Assembly (NCBI GenBank): GCA_947497905.1
Contig: CANMIH010000013.1
Location: forward strand, 89,129-153,128
From: an uncultured Pelagimonas sp.
GTDB lineage: Bacteria > Pseudomonadota > Alphaproteobacteria > Rhodobacterales > Rhodobacteraceae
DNA: 64,000 nt
Reading direction: 5' to 3'
Below, in pieces: positions 10,146 through 18,007 of the stretch. The position numbers were made by a program, and so were the translations under genes. The notes beneath the pieces are model-generated. The model worked only from the letters and a program-made list of their open reading frames with translations. It ran no database searches and was not told where the DNA came from. How positions within the stretch are numbered: position 1 is the first letter of the stretch; each line of letters starts with the position of its first letter.

Positions 10146-10266
10146 TGATCAGGGTTGCCATCTTGTCCCGGCAGCCCTGATCCCAACGGGCCCAAGAGGA
10201 ATGGTTTGGGTCAACGTGTAGGTGCAAGGTGTGGACCGCATGGCATTTGACGCCCATAAGGAATGT

Positions 10267-10839
10267 ATGAGTACTCTCGGAGATGATGCGCTTTTGGTGG
10301 CTTTCGCCGGTGGCGATGCTGGTGCCGCACGTGAACTGACCCAACGGTTGGCCCCACGTGTGTTTTCGCATGCTGTGCGGATGTTGGGCGGGGATAGGGC
10401 CGAGGCAGAAGACGTTGCACAGGAGGCGCTGTTGCGGCTGTGGCGCGCGGCTCCGGGGTGGCGAGAAGGCGAGGCCAAGGTCACAACCTGGCTATATCGT
10501 GTTACCGCGAACCTCTGCATTGACCGTATGCGCAAACGTCGCGGCGGCCCGGATCTCGATTCGGTGCCGGAACCGGTGGATGAGGCACCCTCGGCGGCGG
10601 AAGAAATGCAGAACGCCGCACGGGCCGAGGCCTTGCAGGGCGCTTTGAATCAGCTGCCCGACCGTCAGAGACAGGCGGTGATCCTGCGTCATATCGAAGG
10701 GATGTCCAATCCTGAGATTGCGCAGATCATGGACATTGGCCCACGGGCCGTGGAAAGTTTGACCGCGCGTGGTAAACGCGCTCTGGAGGCATTGCTTTCG
10801 GGGCGTCGCGCGGAACTGGGGTATGAAGACGATGACTGA
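10267..10839 (+). CDS. ECF-type RNA polymerase sigma factor
   Basis: About 190 residues. Sigma region 2 (AEDVAQEALLRLWRAAPGW, then WLYRVTANLCIDRMRKRR) and region 4 (LPDRQRQAVILRHIEGMSNPEIAQIM) are clear, and there are no other sigma regions, so this is an extracytoplasmic-function sigma factor. The frame opens at 10222, but AAGGA just before the ATG at 10267 and the usual MSTLGDDALLVAFA-type N-terminus favour 10267. The next gene overlaps its 3' end. The operon partners suggest control by an envelope signal. Confidence 0.9.
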   Translation: MSTLGDDALLVAFAGGDAGAARELTQRLAPRVFSHAVRMLGGDRAEAEDVAQEALLRLWRAAPGWREGEAKVTTWLYRVTANLCIDRMRKRRGGPDLDSVPEPVDEAPSAAEEMQNAARAEALQGALNQLPDRQRQAVILRHIEGMSNPEIAQIMDIGPRAVESLTARGKRALEALLSGRRAELGYEDDD

Positions 10840-11173
10840 ACGCAAAGACGATATCGACCTGGATCTGTTTTTTGCTGCGGCGCGAGAGGACGACCCCGCA
10901 CCGTCAACAGATTTCATGGCCCGCATGGAGGCACAGGCGCTTGCGGCTCTGCCGGAACCGGCGCCGCGCCGCAGCCTGTGGTCTCACTTGATGTCAGCCG
11001 TTGGAGGCTGGCCGGGAGTTGCGGGACTGGCCGCGGCCTGTGCGGCTGGGGTTTGGATTGGTGTTGTCTCTCCCGATGGGATCAACACCCTGTTTTTGCT
11101 GCAAGATAATGCGCTTGGCACCATTGGTGTTGATCCCCTGAGCGGTTTTGATCTTGCGATGATGGAGGGTTGA
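10832..11173 (+). CDS. Small membrane protein, possible anti-sigma factor
   Basis: About 113 residues, beginning MTERKDDIDLDLFFAAARED. One hydrophobic segment (WPGVAGLAAACAAGVWIGVV) is flanked by a charged cytoplasmic-like N-terminus and a short C-terminal tail. No HxxxCxxC zinc anti-sigma motif is present. The start overlaps the sigma gene by eight bases, and the gene lies between the sigma factor and a periplasmic sensor-like protein. That position and topology fit a membrane anti-sigma factor, but homology does not prove it. An ATG at 10823 is an alternative start. Confidence 0.7.
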   Translation: MTERKDDIDLDLFFAAAREDDPAPSTDFMARMEAQALAALPEPAPRRSLWSHLMSAVGGWPGVAGLAAACAAGVWIGVVSPDGINTLFLLQDNALGTIGVDPLSGFDLAMMEG

Positions 11174-11174
11174 G

Positions 11175-11687
11175 ATGACCATCTCTCAGGAACCCAAACA
11201 GAAACTCGGCATGAAACGCTGGCAGAAGGGGCTGTTGTTTGGCTCTTTGGCGATGAATCTGGCGGTTGTCGGATTGGTTGCCGGTGTGGCCTTCGGCGGG
11301 GGTAAATTCGGTCCACCGCGTATGCATGGCCCCGACAAAGATGCAGTGGCCCCCTTCACCCGCGCCTTTACTGCGGACCAACGTGATGCGTTGAAGAAAT
11401 CTCTGCGTCAAAGCTTCTTTGAGAACCGGGGAGAACGCGGGGGGATCGTGCAGGATTACCGCGAAGCTTTGGACGTTCTGCGCACGGAACCTTATGATCG
11501 GGAACGGATGGATACCCTGCTGGATCAGCAAAGCGCGCGCGGCCAAAGCCGGCGTCAAAAAGGTCAGCTCGTTTTGTCCGAGTTTCTTGCAGGCTTAACT
11601 GCGGAAGAGCGCGCAACCTACGCGGATCGGCTGGAAGAAGAGATCGCGAATTTTGCGCGGCGGCGCAAACCTAAGCGTCACAACTGA
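11175..11687 (+). CDS. Periplasmic heavy-metal sensor/resistance family protein
   Basis: About 170 residues. A membrane anchor (GLLFGSLAMNLAVVGLVAGVAFGG) is followed by a helical, Arg/Glu-rich domain with the pattern expected of the CpxP/Spy-like metal-resistance family (FTADQRDALKKSLRQ, then LDQQSARGQSRRQ and LTAEERATYADRLEE). It follows the previous stop by one base, with GGAGG before the start. In related loci this protein is the third member of an ECF sigma operon. Metal sensing is a family label and is not shown here. Confidence 0.78.
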   Translation: MTISQEPKQKLGMKRWQKGLLFGSLAMNLAVVGLVAGVAFGGGKFGPPRMHGPDKDAVAPFTRAFTADQRDALKKSLRQSFFENRGERGGIVQDYREALDVLRTEPYDRERMDTLLDQQSARGQSRRQKGQLVLSEFLAGLTAEERATYADRLEEEIANFARRRKPKRHN

Positions 11688-11707
11688 CGGCTGAACCAAT
11701 TCCACAT

Positions 11708-11735
11708 AAAAAAACCGGCATCCGAAGATGCCGGT
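11708..11735 (-). terminator. Rho-independent terminator of the PleD-like gene
   Basis: On the minus strand ACCGGCATC-TTCG-GATGCCGGT forms a nine-base-pair stem with a UUCG-type loop. It is followed by seven T residues, which read as the A-run at 11708-11714 on the plus strand. It lies 35 bases beyond the stop of the minus-strand gene. Confidence 0.88.
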
Positions 11736-11769
11736 GTTCCAGTTTTAGGGGAAGAGAGAAACTGGAGAG

Positions 11770-13233
11770 TTAGGTTCCGTTGACCTGGCGTTTGACCGTG
11801 TCAAAGAGAGAGAGCTGGCGCACCGGTTCGATGGTCTTTTTGCGGCGGCGGGGCACCATGGGGCGCACAGTATCCGCCAGAACAACTGTGTTGCGACCCT
11901 GGCTTTTGGCGGCATAGAGGGCCTGATCTGCCTTTTCGATCAGAGTGTCTGGCGTTTCTTCACCTTCGATTGTCAGGCTGGAAACACCAATCGACAGCGT
12001 CACAGTCAGGCGGCGACCTCCGGGCAGGGTGACCGGTTGTTGGGCCATGATTTGGCAGAGGCGCTGGGCGATGGTGACCGCTGAATTGCGGTCGGTGTCG
12101 GGCATGGCGACAAGGAACTCTTCGCCGCCCCAGCGGGCGATCAGATCTGAGGGGCGCAGGTTGTCTTTCAACCGGCGGGCCAGCGTCACCAGAACCGCAT
12201 CTCCTGCGGCGTGCCCGTATTTGTCATTGACCTTTTTGAAGAAGTCGAGGTCCAGAACAAGAAGAGAGAAGGGGCGGCGGCGCTGCGTGGCGCGGTCGGT
12301 CAGGCGTGCCAAGTGTGGCTGGGTATAGCGGCGGTTGTACAGCCCGGTGAGCGAGTCGGTCACGGCGGCGCGCAACCCGTCACGCATATCTTCGCGCAGC
12401 CGATCGTTGGTGCGTTTGCGGGCGATCTGCTTGCGCAGGCGAATGGCGAGTTCCTGAACATCGGGTCCGTTCACCAGTAGGTCATTGGCCCCCATATCAA
12501 GGGCGCTTGCGGCTTCGCGCTGTTGGTGGGGGTAGGCTACATAGATAAGGGCCGCGTGACGCGTGTGACTGTTGGCGCGCATCTGTGCCAAAAGGGTGAG
12601 CCCCCGACCGTTTGCACCGCGACCTTCCGCAATAACGATGACATCCGGCGCAGGGCGGCGTTCACGCAGCGCGTGATCGGGTTTGATCAGTTCGATCTGC
12701 GCGCCCAGAGCATCGCCTAGTTCATTGGTCAGAGATTTGCCCGTTGGCATATCTCCCACAGGCACAAAAGCAACCAACGCCGGGTGATCGAAATCGGGGT
12801 TGTCTTCTTGCAGGCCAAGCGCGCGGCGCGTGTCTTCGCGCAGCTGCAGCTCGGCTTCCGCATCCCGTGCACGCAGCAGCGAGCGCAGTCGGGCAAGCAT
12901 CACCTGGTCATCCAGAGGGCGTGACAGCACATCATCAGCCCCCGCGATGAGCGAGGTGTGGCGTTCTTCGGGAAGGTTGTCGCTGTGAATGATGACGACG
13001 GGAAGATGCATGTCCTGAGCGGCGTCACGAAGCGCGGCGCAAAGGTCACGACCCGCCATGTCGGGAAGATCCGAAGAAATGATCACCAAATCGGGTAGAG
13101 ATTTTTTGATCAGATCAAGCGCCGCGGCGGCGGTGCCAGCCTGGGCCACTTCGTAGAAGGCAGCCGCCAGTTTGACCCGCAAGATGATGCGGTTCGTCGG
13201 CACTGCATCGACCACCAAAATCCGTCCTGTCAT
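11770..13233 (-). CDS. PleD-like diguanylate cyclase with degenerate receiver domains
   Basis: About 487 residues: receiver domain 1 (about 1-125), receiver-like domain 2 (about 160-300) and GGDEF (about 315-455). The cyclase motif is GGEEF at 369-373, and the product-inhibition I-site RPSD lies at 360-363, five residues upstream. The protein should therefore make cyclic-di-GMP with feedback inhibition. Receiver 1 aligns well with PleD but has Ala at acidic-pocket position 10, Ser at phospho-acceptor position 53 and Arg at the conserved Lys in LSRPLDD. Classical phosphorylation is therefore unlikely. The C-terminal tail carries QLSLF (473-477). The frame extends to 13356, but the ATG at 13233, behind a GAGGAAG-type site, gives the canonical N-terminus. 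Confidence 0.88.
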   Translation of the reverse strand: MTGRILVVDAVPTNRIILRVKLAAAFYEVAQAGTAAAALDLIKKSLPDLVIISSDLPDMAGRDLCAALRDAAQDMHLPVVIIHSDNLPEERHTSLIAGADDVLSRPLDDQVMLARLRSLLRARDAEAELQLREDTRRALGLQEDNPDFDHPALVAFVPVGDMPTGKSLTNELGDALGAQIELIKPDHALRERRPAPDVIVIAEGRGANGRGLTLLAQMRANSHTRHAALIYVAYPHQQREAASALDMGANDLLVNGPDVQELAIRLRKQIARKRTNDRLREDMRDGLRAAVTDSLTGLYNRRYTQPHLARLTDRATQRRRPFSLLVLDLDFFKKVNDKYGHAAGDAVLVTLARRLKDNLRPSDLIARWGGEEFLVAMPDTDRNSAVTIAQRLCQIMAQQPVTLPGGRRLTVTLSIGVSSLTIEGEETPDTLIEKADQALYAAKSQGRNTVVLADTVRPMVPRRRKKTIEPVRQLSLFDTVKRQVNGT

Positions 13234-13335
13234 CTGCTCTTCCTCGGTTGGGGGGTTAACGTCCCTTACTTGCACTCTTTCGCAGTTTAAGATTTGTCTA
13301 CATTGGTTAAGAAATCCTTTCGGGAATGGATCTAA

Positions 13336-13620
13336 ATGTCTTTTTCTCACGACCAAGCTGAAATAATTGGACTTCAGGCCGTGGCCTGGCTGGCTGCAAA
13401 CGATGACTTGTTGCCGGTTTTCATGGGTGCCAGCGGTGTGTCCGAGGCAGATCTGCGAGAAAATCTGACAGATCCGGCGTTTCAGGGCTCGGTTCTGGAC
13501 TTTTTGTTAATGGACGATGTCTGGATTATTGCCTTTTGTGATGCGCAGGGACTGGCGTATGACGTGCCCATGCAGGCGCGGGCGGTTTTGCCCGGCGGCG
13601 GGGAGATGCATTGGACATGA
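13336..13620 (+). CDS. DUF3572 family protein
   Basis: A 94-residue acidic protein with the DUF3572 pattern (IIGLQAVAWLAANDDLLPVFMGASG, then LDFLLMDDVWIIAFCDA). Its function is unknown; the family is restricted mostly to alphaproteobacteria. It is divergent from the PleD-like gene and overlaps the HAD phosphatase start by four bases, so the two are co-translated. The ribosome-binding site is weak. Confidence 0.82.
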   Translation: MSFSHDQAEIIGLQAVAWLAANDDLLPVFMGASGVSEADLRENLTDPAFQGSVLDFLLMDDVWIIAFCDAQGLAYDVPMQARAVLPGGGEMHWT

Positions 13621-14312
13621 AATTAAAAGCGGATGCGGTTCTGTTCGACAAAGACGGAACCTTGTTTGATTTTGGGGCCACCTGGAATGTGTGGACGGCC
13701 AAAGTGATCGAAGATCTGTCGGAAGGGGATGTGTTCAAAGCCCAGGCCATGGCAGATGCGGCTCGCTATGACCTGACTGAAAAGGCTTATCTGCCGGACA
13801 GCCCGATCATCGCCGGGACCAACCGTGAGGCGGCGGAATGTCTGTCTGTCGCGTTGCCCGACTGGTCGGTGGACGATCTGGAAGTGTACCTTATGAAAAG
13901 CTCCGCCCAAGCGCCTCTGGCTGAGGCGGCGCCTCTGGTGCCGCTTTTGGCACGGCTTTCTGCGATGGATCTCTCGTTGGGTGTGATGACCAATGACACG
14001 GAATATGGCGCGCGGTCGCATCTTCGGTTTGCCGGTGTTGAGGGGATGTTTGATTTTATCGCGGGGTTTGACAGTGGCTATGGTGCCAAACCTTCGCCGG
14101 CGCCTTTGTTGGCCTTTGCTCAAGGTATGGGACACCCGCCTGAGCGTGTCGTGATGGTTGGTGACAGCACCCATGATCTAGAAGCGGGTCGCGCGGCGGG
14201 CATGTTGACAGTGGGCGTATTGACCGGACCGGCGGGCGCCGAGGATCTGGCCTCGCTGGCGGATGTTGTATTGCCCGATATCGGCCACCTGCCGGAGTGG
14301 CTCCAGGCCTGA
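13617..14312 (+). CDS. HAD-family phosphatase, Gph-like
   Basis: About 231 residues. HAD motif I is DKDGTLFDF, with the nucleophile and acid/base Asp pair. Motif II is GVMTNDTE, motif III uses the Lys in GAKPSPAP, and motif IV is MVGDSTHDLEAG. The family is phosphoglycolate-phosphatase-like, but the substrate is not determined by sequence. The ATG overlaps the DUF3572 stop (ATGA). A good terminator follows. Confidence 0.85.
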   Translation: MKLKADAVLFDKDGTLFDFGATWNVWTAKVIEDLSEGDVFKAQAMADAARYDLTEKAYLPDSPIIAGTNREAAECLSVALPDWSVDDLEVYLMKSSAQAPLAEAAPLVPLLARLSAMDLSLGVMTNDTEYGARSHLRFAGVEGMFDFIAGFDSGYGAKPSPAPLLAFAQGMGHPPERVVMVGDSTHDLEAGRAAGMLTVGVLTGPAGAEDLASLADVVLPDIGHLPEWLQA

Positions 14313-14341
14313 CGCCGACGCAACTTGTCGGAAATTTGAAA

Positions 14342-14373
14342 CCTCCTTTCAGATCGAAAGGGGGTTTTCTTTT
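14342..14373 (+). terminator. Rho-independent terminator of the DUF3572-HAD operon
   Basis: CCTCCTTTC and GAAAGGGGG pair over nine positions (one G-U) around AGATC, followed by TTTTCTTTT. It sits 30 bases after the HAD stop codon. Confidence 0.88.
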
Positions 14374-14401
14374 GCCAGTGTTGTGCAGTCGCGATCTAAA
14401 A

Positions 14402-14418
14402 ACGACGATTTACGTCGT
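14402..14418. promoter_or_regulatory. Short inverted repeat upstream of the MttB-family gene
   Basis: ACGACG-ATTTA-CGTCGT is a perfect six-base inverted repeat about 64 bases before the methyltransferase ATG. It is a candidate operator; no cognate regulator is adjacent. Confidence 0.3.
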
Positions 14419-14481
14419 GAACCGACAGGCCGCCCGCCCATTCGCGGTGTGTGATCAGGAGAAATTGGATCGGAGTACATC

Positions 14482-16056
14482 ATGAGCGAAGCAGAAACCG
14501 CAAAGGGCGGGCGTCGTCGGCGCGGCGGAGGCCGGGCTGGAAACACACGTGGCAAGGCAGGTCTGGCGACGGAACAACCGGCATGGACATTGCCCAAAAA
14601 CATTGACCGCCCCACCGAGCCACTGACCCCAGAGGGGGTTGAACGCCTGCATGATGCGACGATGCGGATTATCGAGACCATTGGCATCGAGTTTCTCAAT
14701 CATGAGGCGCTCGAAATTTTACGGGCCTCGGGGGGCTGCATCATCAACGGTGAAAACGTCCGGATGGAGCGGGATTTTGTGATGGAAATGGTGGGCAAAG
14801 CGCCCTCAAGTTTCACCATGACACCGCGCAACCTTGATCGGAAAATCACCATCGGCGGTGACAATATTCTGTTTGGCAATGTGTCTTCACCGCCAAACTA
14901 CTGGGATCTTGAGCTGGGCAAAAAGGTGTCGGGGACGCGTGAGCAATGCGCAAATCTTCTGAAACTGTCTCAGCACTTTAACTGTATTCACTTTGTGGGT
15001 GGTTATCCGGTTGAACCCGTCGACGTGCACGCAAGCGTGCGCCATCTGGATGTGCTCTATGACAAACTGACCCTGACCGACAAAGTGGCGCATGCCTATT
15101 CGTTGGGCGAGGAACGTGTTGAAGACGTTATGGAAATGGTGCGGATCGCTGGTGGTCTGACCCATGAGGAATTCAATGCCAGCCCGCGGATGTACACCAA
15201 CATCAATTCGACGTCGCCTCTGAAACACGACATCCCCATGCTGGATGGTTGGATGCGTCTGGCACGTCGGGGGCAGGGGCTTGTGGTGACCCCCTTCACA
15301 TTGGCCGGGGCTATGGCTCCGGTGACCATGGCAGGCGCTGTGGCTCAGTCACTTGCCGAAGGTCTGACGGCGATTGTTCTGGCGCAGATCATCAACCCGG
15401 GCGCGCCCTGTGCGATTGGCACGTTTACGTCGAATGTGGATATGAAAAGCGGCGCACCCGCCTTTGGCACACCGGAATACATGCGCGCGACGCAGATGAC
15501 CGGCCAGATGGCGCGGTTCTATGATCTGCCGATGCGCTCGTCAGGAGTATGCGCCGCCAACGTGCCCGATGGTCAGGCCATGTGGGAGACCGAACATAGC
15601 CTCTGGGCGGCAATTCAGTCGGGCACCAATATGGTGTATCACGCGGCGGGGTGGCTTGAAGGAGGACTGATTGCCAGCCCCGAGAAGTTCATTATGGACT
15701 GCGAAGTGATCAATCAGCTGATCCGCTATCTGGATCCGTCGATCTGTGATGTCTCTGAGGATGCGCTGGCCGTGGATGCAATTGCAGAGGTTGGACCGGA
15801 AGGGCACTTCTTTGGCATCCAGCACACGCAGGACCGCTACGAGACTGCATTTTACCAGCCATCGCTCTCCGACTGGAAAAACTACGAGGCCTGGGAGGCC
15901 GGGGGCGCCATCTGGACCCCTGAACGCGCCCATGCCCAGTTTAAGCAGATCATTCACGAATTTGAGGCCCCGGAGATGGATGTGGCGATCCGTGATGAGC
16001 TTGCAGATTTTGTGGCGCGGAGGAAATCTGAAGGCGGGGCTCCAACCGATTTCTGA
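14482..16056 (+). CDS. Trimethylamine methyltransferase (MttB) superfamily protein, non-pyrrolysine
   Basis: A 524-residue MttB-superfamily protein. After a basic, Gly/Arg-rich N-terminus of about 25 residues it shows the family fold pattern (PEGVERLHDATMRIIETIGIEF, NYWDLELGKKVSGTREQ, AGWLEGGLIASPEKFI). There is no in-frame amber codon, so it is not a pyrrolysine trimethylamine methyltransferase. Characterised non-Pyl relatives demethylate glycine betaine or other quaternary amines using a corrinoid protein, but no corrinoid protein or methyltransferase partner is adjacent. The substrate is unknown. The gene stands alone between two terminators. Confidence 0.85.
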   Translation: MSEAETAKGGRRRRGGGRAGNTRGKAGLATEQPAWTLPKNIDRPTEPLTPEGVERLHDATMRIIETIGIEFLNHEALEILRASGGCIINGENVRMERDFVMEMVGKAPSSFTMTPRNLDRKITIGGDNILFGNVSSPPNYWDLELGKKVSGTREQCANLLKLSQHFNCIHFVGGYPVEPVDVHASVRHLDVLYDKLTLTDKVAHAYSLGEERVEDVMEMVRIAGGLTHEEFNASPRMYTNINSTSPLKHDIPMLDGWMRLARRGQGLVVTPFTLAGAMAPVTMAGAVAQSLAEGLTAIVLAQIINPGAPCAIGTFTSNVDMKSGAPAFGTPEYMRATQMTGQMARFYDLPMRSSGVCAANVPDGQAMWETEHSLWAAIQSGTNMVYHAAGWLEGGLIASPEKFIMDCEVINQLIRYLDPSICDVSEDALAVDAIAEVGPEGHFFGIQHTQDRYETAFYQPSLSDWKNYEAWEAGGAIWTPERAHAQFKQIIHEFEAPEMDVAIRDELADFVARRKSEGGAPTDF

Positions 16057-16091
16057 TCTCGGGGGGCTTCCTCTCCAGACCCAAATCAGAG

Positions 16092-16117
16092 AAAGCGCTC
16101 CTCAGGAGCGCTTTTTT
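16092..16117 (+). terminator. Rho-independent terminator after the MttB-family gene
   Basis: AAAGCGCTC and GAGCGCTTT form a strong stem with a five-base loop, followed by TTT. It lies about 36 bases after the stop. Confidence 0.9.
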
Positions 16118-16219
16118 GCTATTCTGCTGAAACGAGGTCGGGTATTCCGCCGCTACGGTTGATACCAACCCCATGATACCCAAGTAAAAGTTTAGACAGT
16201 CCGATCAAGGAGAGCCAAA

Positions 16220-17941
16220 ATGCAGAGTGACACGCAACCGGGTTACCTCTTGTATTTGGTATTGGCTGCGATCGGAGCCTGGGCGGGATTGACGGGTTGG
16301 TGGCTGACCGAAGGGTGGCAGAATGGCCTTTTGCCTGAGCGTGAAATGCTCGGTGTGTCCTTTGTCCTGTTTGCCTTTTTTACCATGATGCTGTCGCTGA
16401 TTGGCCCGGTGACGGTGCATCGTACAATTTTGCCTGCCGCGGGGGCTGCGGTGCTCCTGGGGGGGGCTGTGTGGTGGGCGTCGGGACGGCATGAGGATGT
16501 CGGTGAATTTATGGATCTGGGTTATCCGGTCCTGTGCTTTGCGCTGGCGTTGCTTGTGGTGACCCCATTTGTGGCGGCGACACTGAGCGCACCCGCAGGG
16601 TGGCAGGATTACCCGTTGCTGTACCGCCTGAGCTGGCGAATTGCCGTGCGTCATGTGGCGGCCTTTGTGTTCACGGCGATGTTCTGGGGGATCTTTGCGC
16701 TCTCGGATGCGGTGCTGAGCATTGTGGGCCTGGATCTCTGGGATCTGGTGTTACGCCATGATGCGACGGTCTGGGCGCTCAGTGGTGCGGTGTTTGGGCT
16801 GGCTCTCACCGTTGTCCACGAGCTGCGCGAGTTCATTTCCCCCTATCTTGTTTTGCGGCTTTTGCGCTTGTTTGTGCCTGTGGTGCTTGTCGTGGCGGTG
16901 ATCTTTGTGGTGGCCTTGCCCCTGCGCGGGTGGGGGGGCTTGCTCAATGGCTGGTCCCCGGCCGCGGCCCTTTTGGCATTTTCCTTGGCGGCGGTTGTTC
17001 TGGTCACGGTCTCAGTGGATTGTGAAAGCTCAGATGCGGCGCAGAACCCGGTGTTTCGCCTGTTGGTGGCGGGGTTGGCGGTTTTGGTGCCTGTCCTGGC
17101 AGGGCTCGCCTTGTGGGCGGTTTGGCTTCGCGTGGGCCAATATGGCTGGACACCCGAACGACTGACCGCATTGACCATCGGACTTGTTCTTGTGGCCTAT
17201 GGTGCGGCCTATGCCTTGGCTGTGGCGATGAGACGAGACTGGATGGAGCGCATTCGGCAGGCCAATATCTGGCTTGCTTTGATGGTGGTGGTGACCTGTC
17301 TGTTTTGGTTGAGCCCCTTGTTTTCGCCCGAAGCGGTGTCATCGAGGTCGCAATTGGCGCGCCTTGTTCACGATGACACACTAGACGAATCCGTGTTGGC
17401 ACAGCTGGCGTTTGACTGGGGTCACGCAGGGCAAACGGCACTTGAAGATCTGGCCATCGCACGACCGGAACTGATCGCGACAATCGACGCGGTGCGTGAG
17501 GGTGGACGTTACTTTGTGTCGGCAAATGAAGAGGTTGTACGCCCTCTCTCGGCGCAGATCCCAGTTTATCCTGAAGGGGTGACCCTGCCTGATGGTGCGT
17601 ATTCGGAATTGAATGCAGGATTCGCACGGCGGGTCTCTGCGGCCTGTGATTTGGCGCTACCCTCTGGTCCGGGATGTGGATTATTTGTAATTCCCAGCGA
17701 AACGACCGAGACATCTATGGTACTGTTTCTGCGCGAAGCTGAAAATGTGGTACGGGTAGAGCCTATGCGTCTCTCTGACGGTGTGCTGGAGCGCGAAGGG
17801 CATGTCAGTCGTCTCGGGGCCAACAATAGCCCGCTGGGCGACCGCGCGCTTACTGATCTGCATGCTGGAAAAGCAGAGGTCGGACTGATTGAGGTGGAGG
17901 TGATCAAATTGAGCGGGAGATCTCTATTTACGCACAATTGA
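16220..17941 (+). CDS. DUF4153 family integral membrane protein
   Basis: A 573-residue protein. Its first 380 residues hold about ten hydrophobic segments (for example LYLVLAAIGAWAGLTGWW and LFVPVVLVVAVIFVVALPL). A soluble C-terminal domain of about 190 residues follows, starting near SPEAVSSRSQLARL. This layout and sequence match DUF4153 proteins of Rhodobacteraceae; the function is unknown. AAGGAG precedes the ATG. The gene is transcribed toward the H-NOX-like/GGDEF pair, 66 bases away. Confidence 0.75.
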   Translation: MQSDTQPGYLLYLVLAAIGAWAGLTGWWLTEGWQNGLLPEREMLGVSFVLFAFFTMMLSLIGPVTVHRTILPAAGAAVLLGGAVWWASGRHEDVGEFMDLGYPVLCFALALLVVTPFVAATLSAPAGWQDYPLLYRLSWRIAVRHVAAFVFTAMFWGIFALSDAVLSIVGLDLWDLVLRHDATVWALSGAVFGLALTVVHELREFISPYLVLRLLRLFVPVVLVVAVIFVVALPLRGWGGLLNGWSPAAALLAFSLAAVVLVTVSVDCESSDAAQNPVFRLLVAGLAVLVPVLAGLALWAVWLRVGQYGWTPERLTALTIGLVLVAYGAAYALAVAMRRDWMERIRQANIWLALMVVVTCLFWLSPLFSPEAVSSRSQLARLVHDDTLDESVLAQLAFDWGHAGQTALEDLAIARPELIATIDAVREGGRYFVSANEEVVRPLSAQIPVYPEGVTLPDGAYSELNAGFARRVSAACDLALPSGPGCGLFVIPSETTETSMVLFLREAENVVRVEPMRLSDGVLEREGHVSRLGANNSPLGDRALTDLHAGKAEVGLIEVEVIKLSGRSLFTHN

Positions 17942-18007
17942 ATATGTTACCTCAAATTTAACGTCCCTTGCGACATGTTAGAAGGGGATGACAATGGTGG
18001 AGCTCTC

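Noticed and set aside
14482..16056. Pyrrolysine-containing trimethylamine methyltransferase
   Set aside because: The frame has no in-frame TAG; it belongs to the non-pyrrolysine members of the family.
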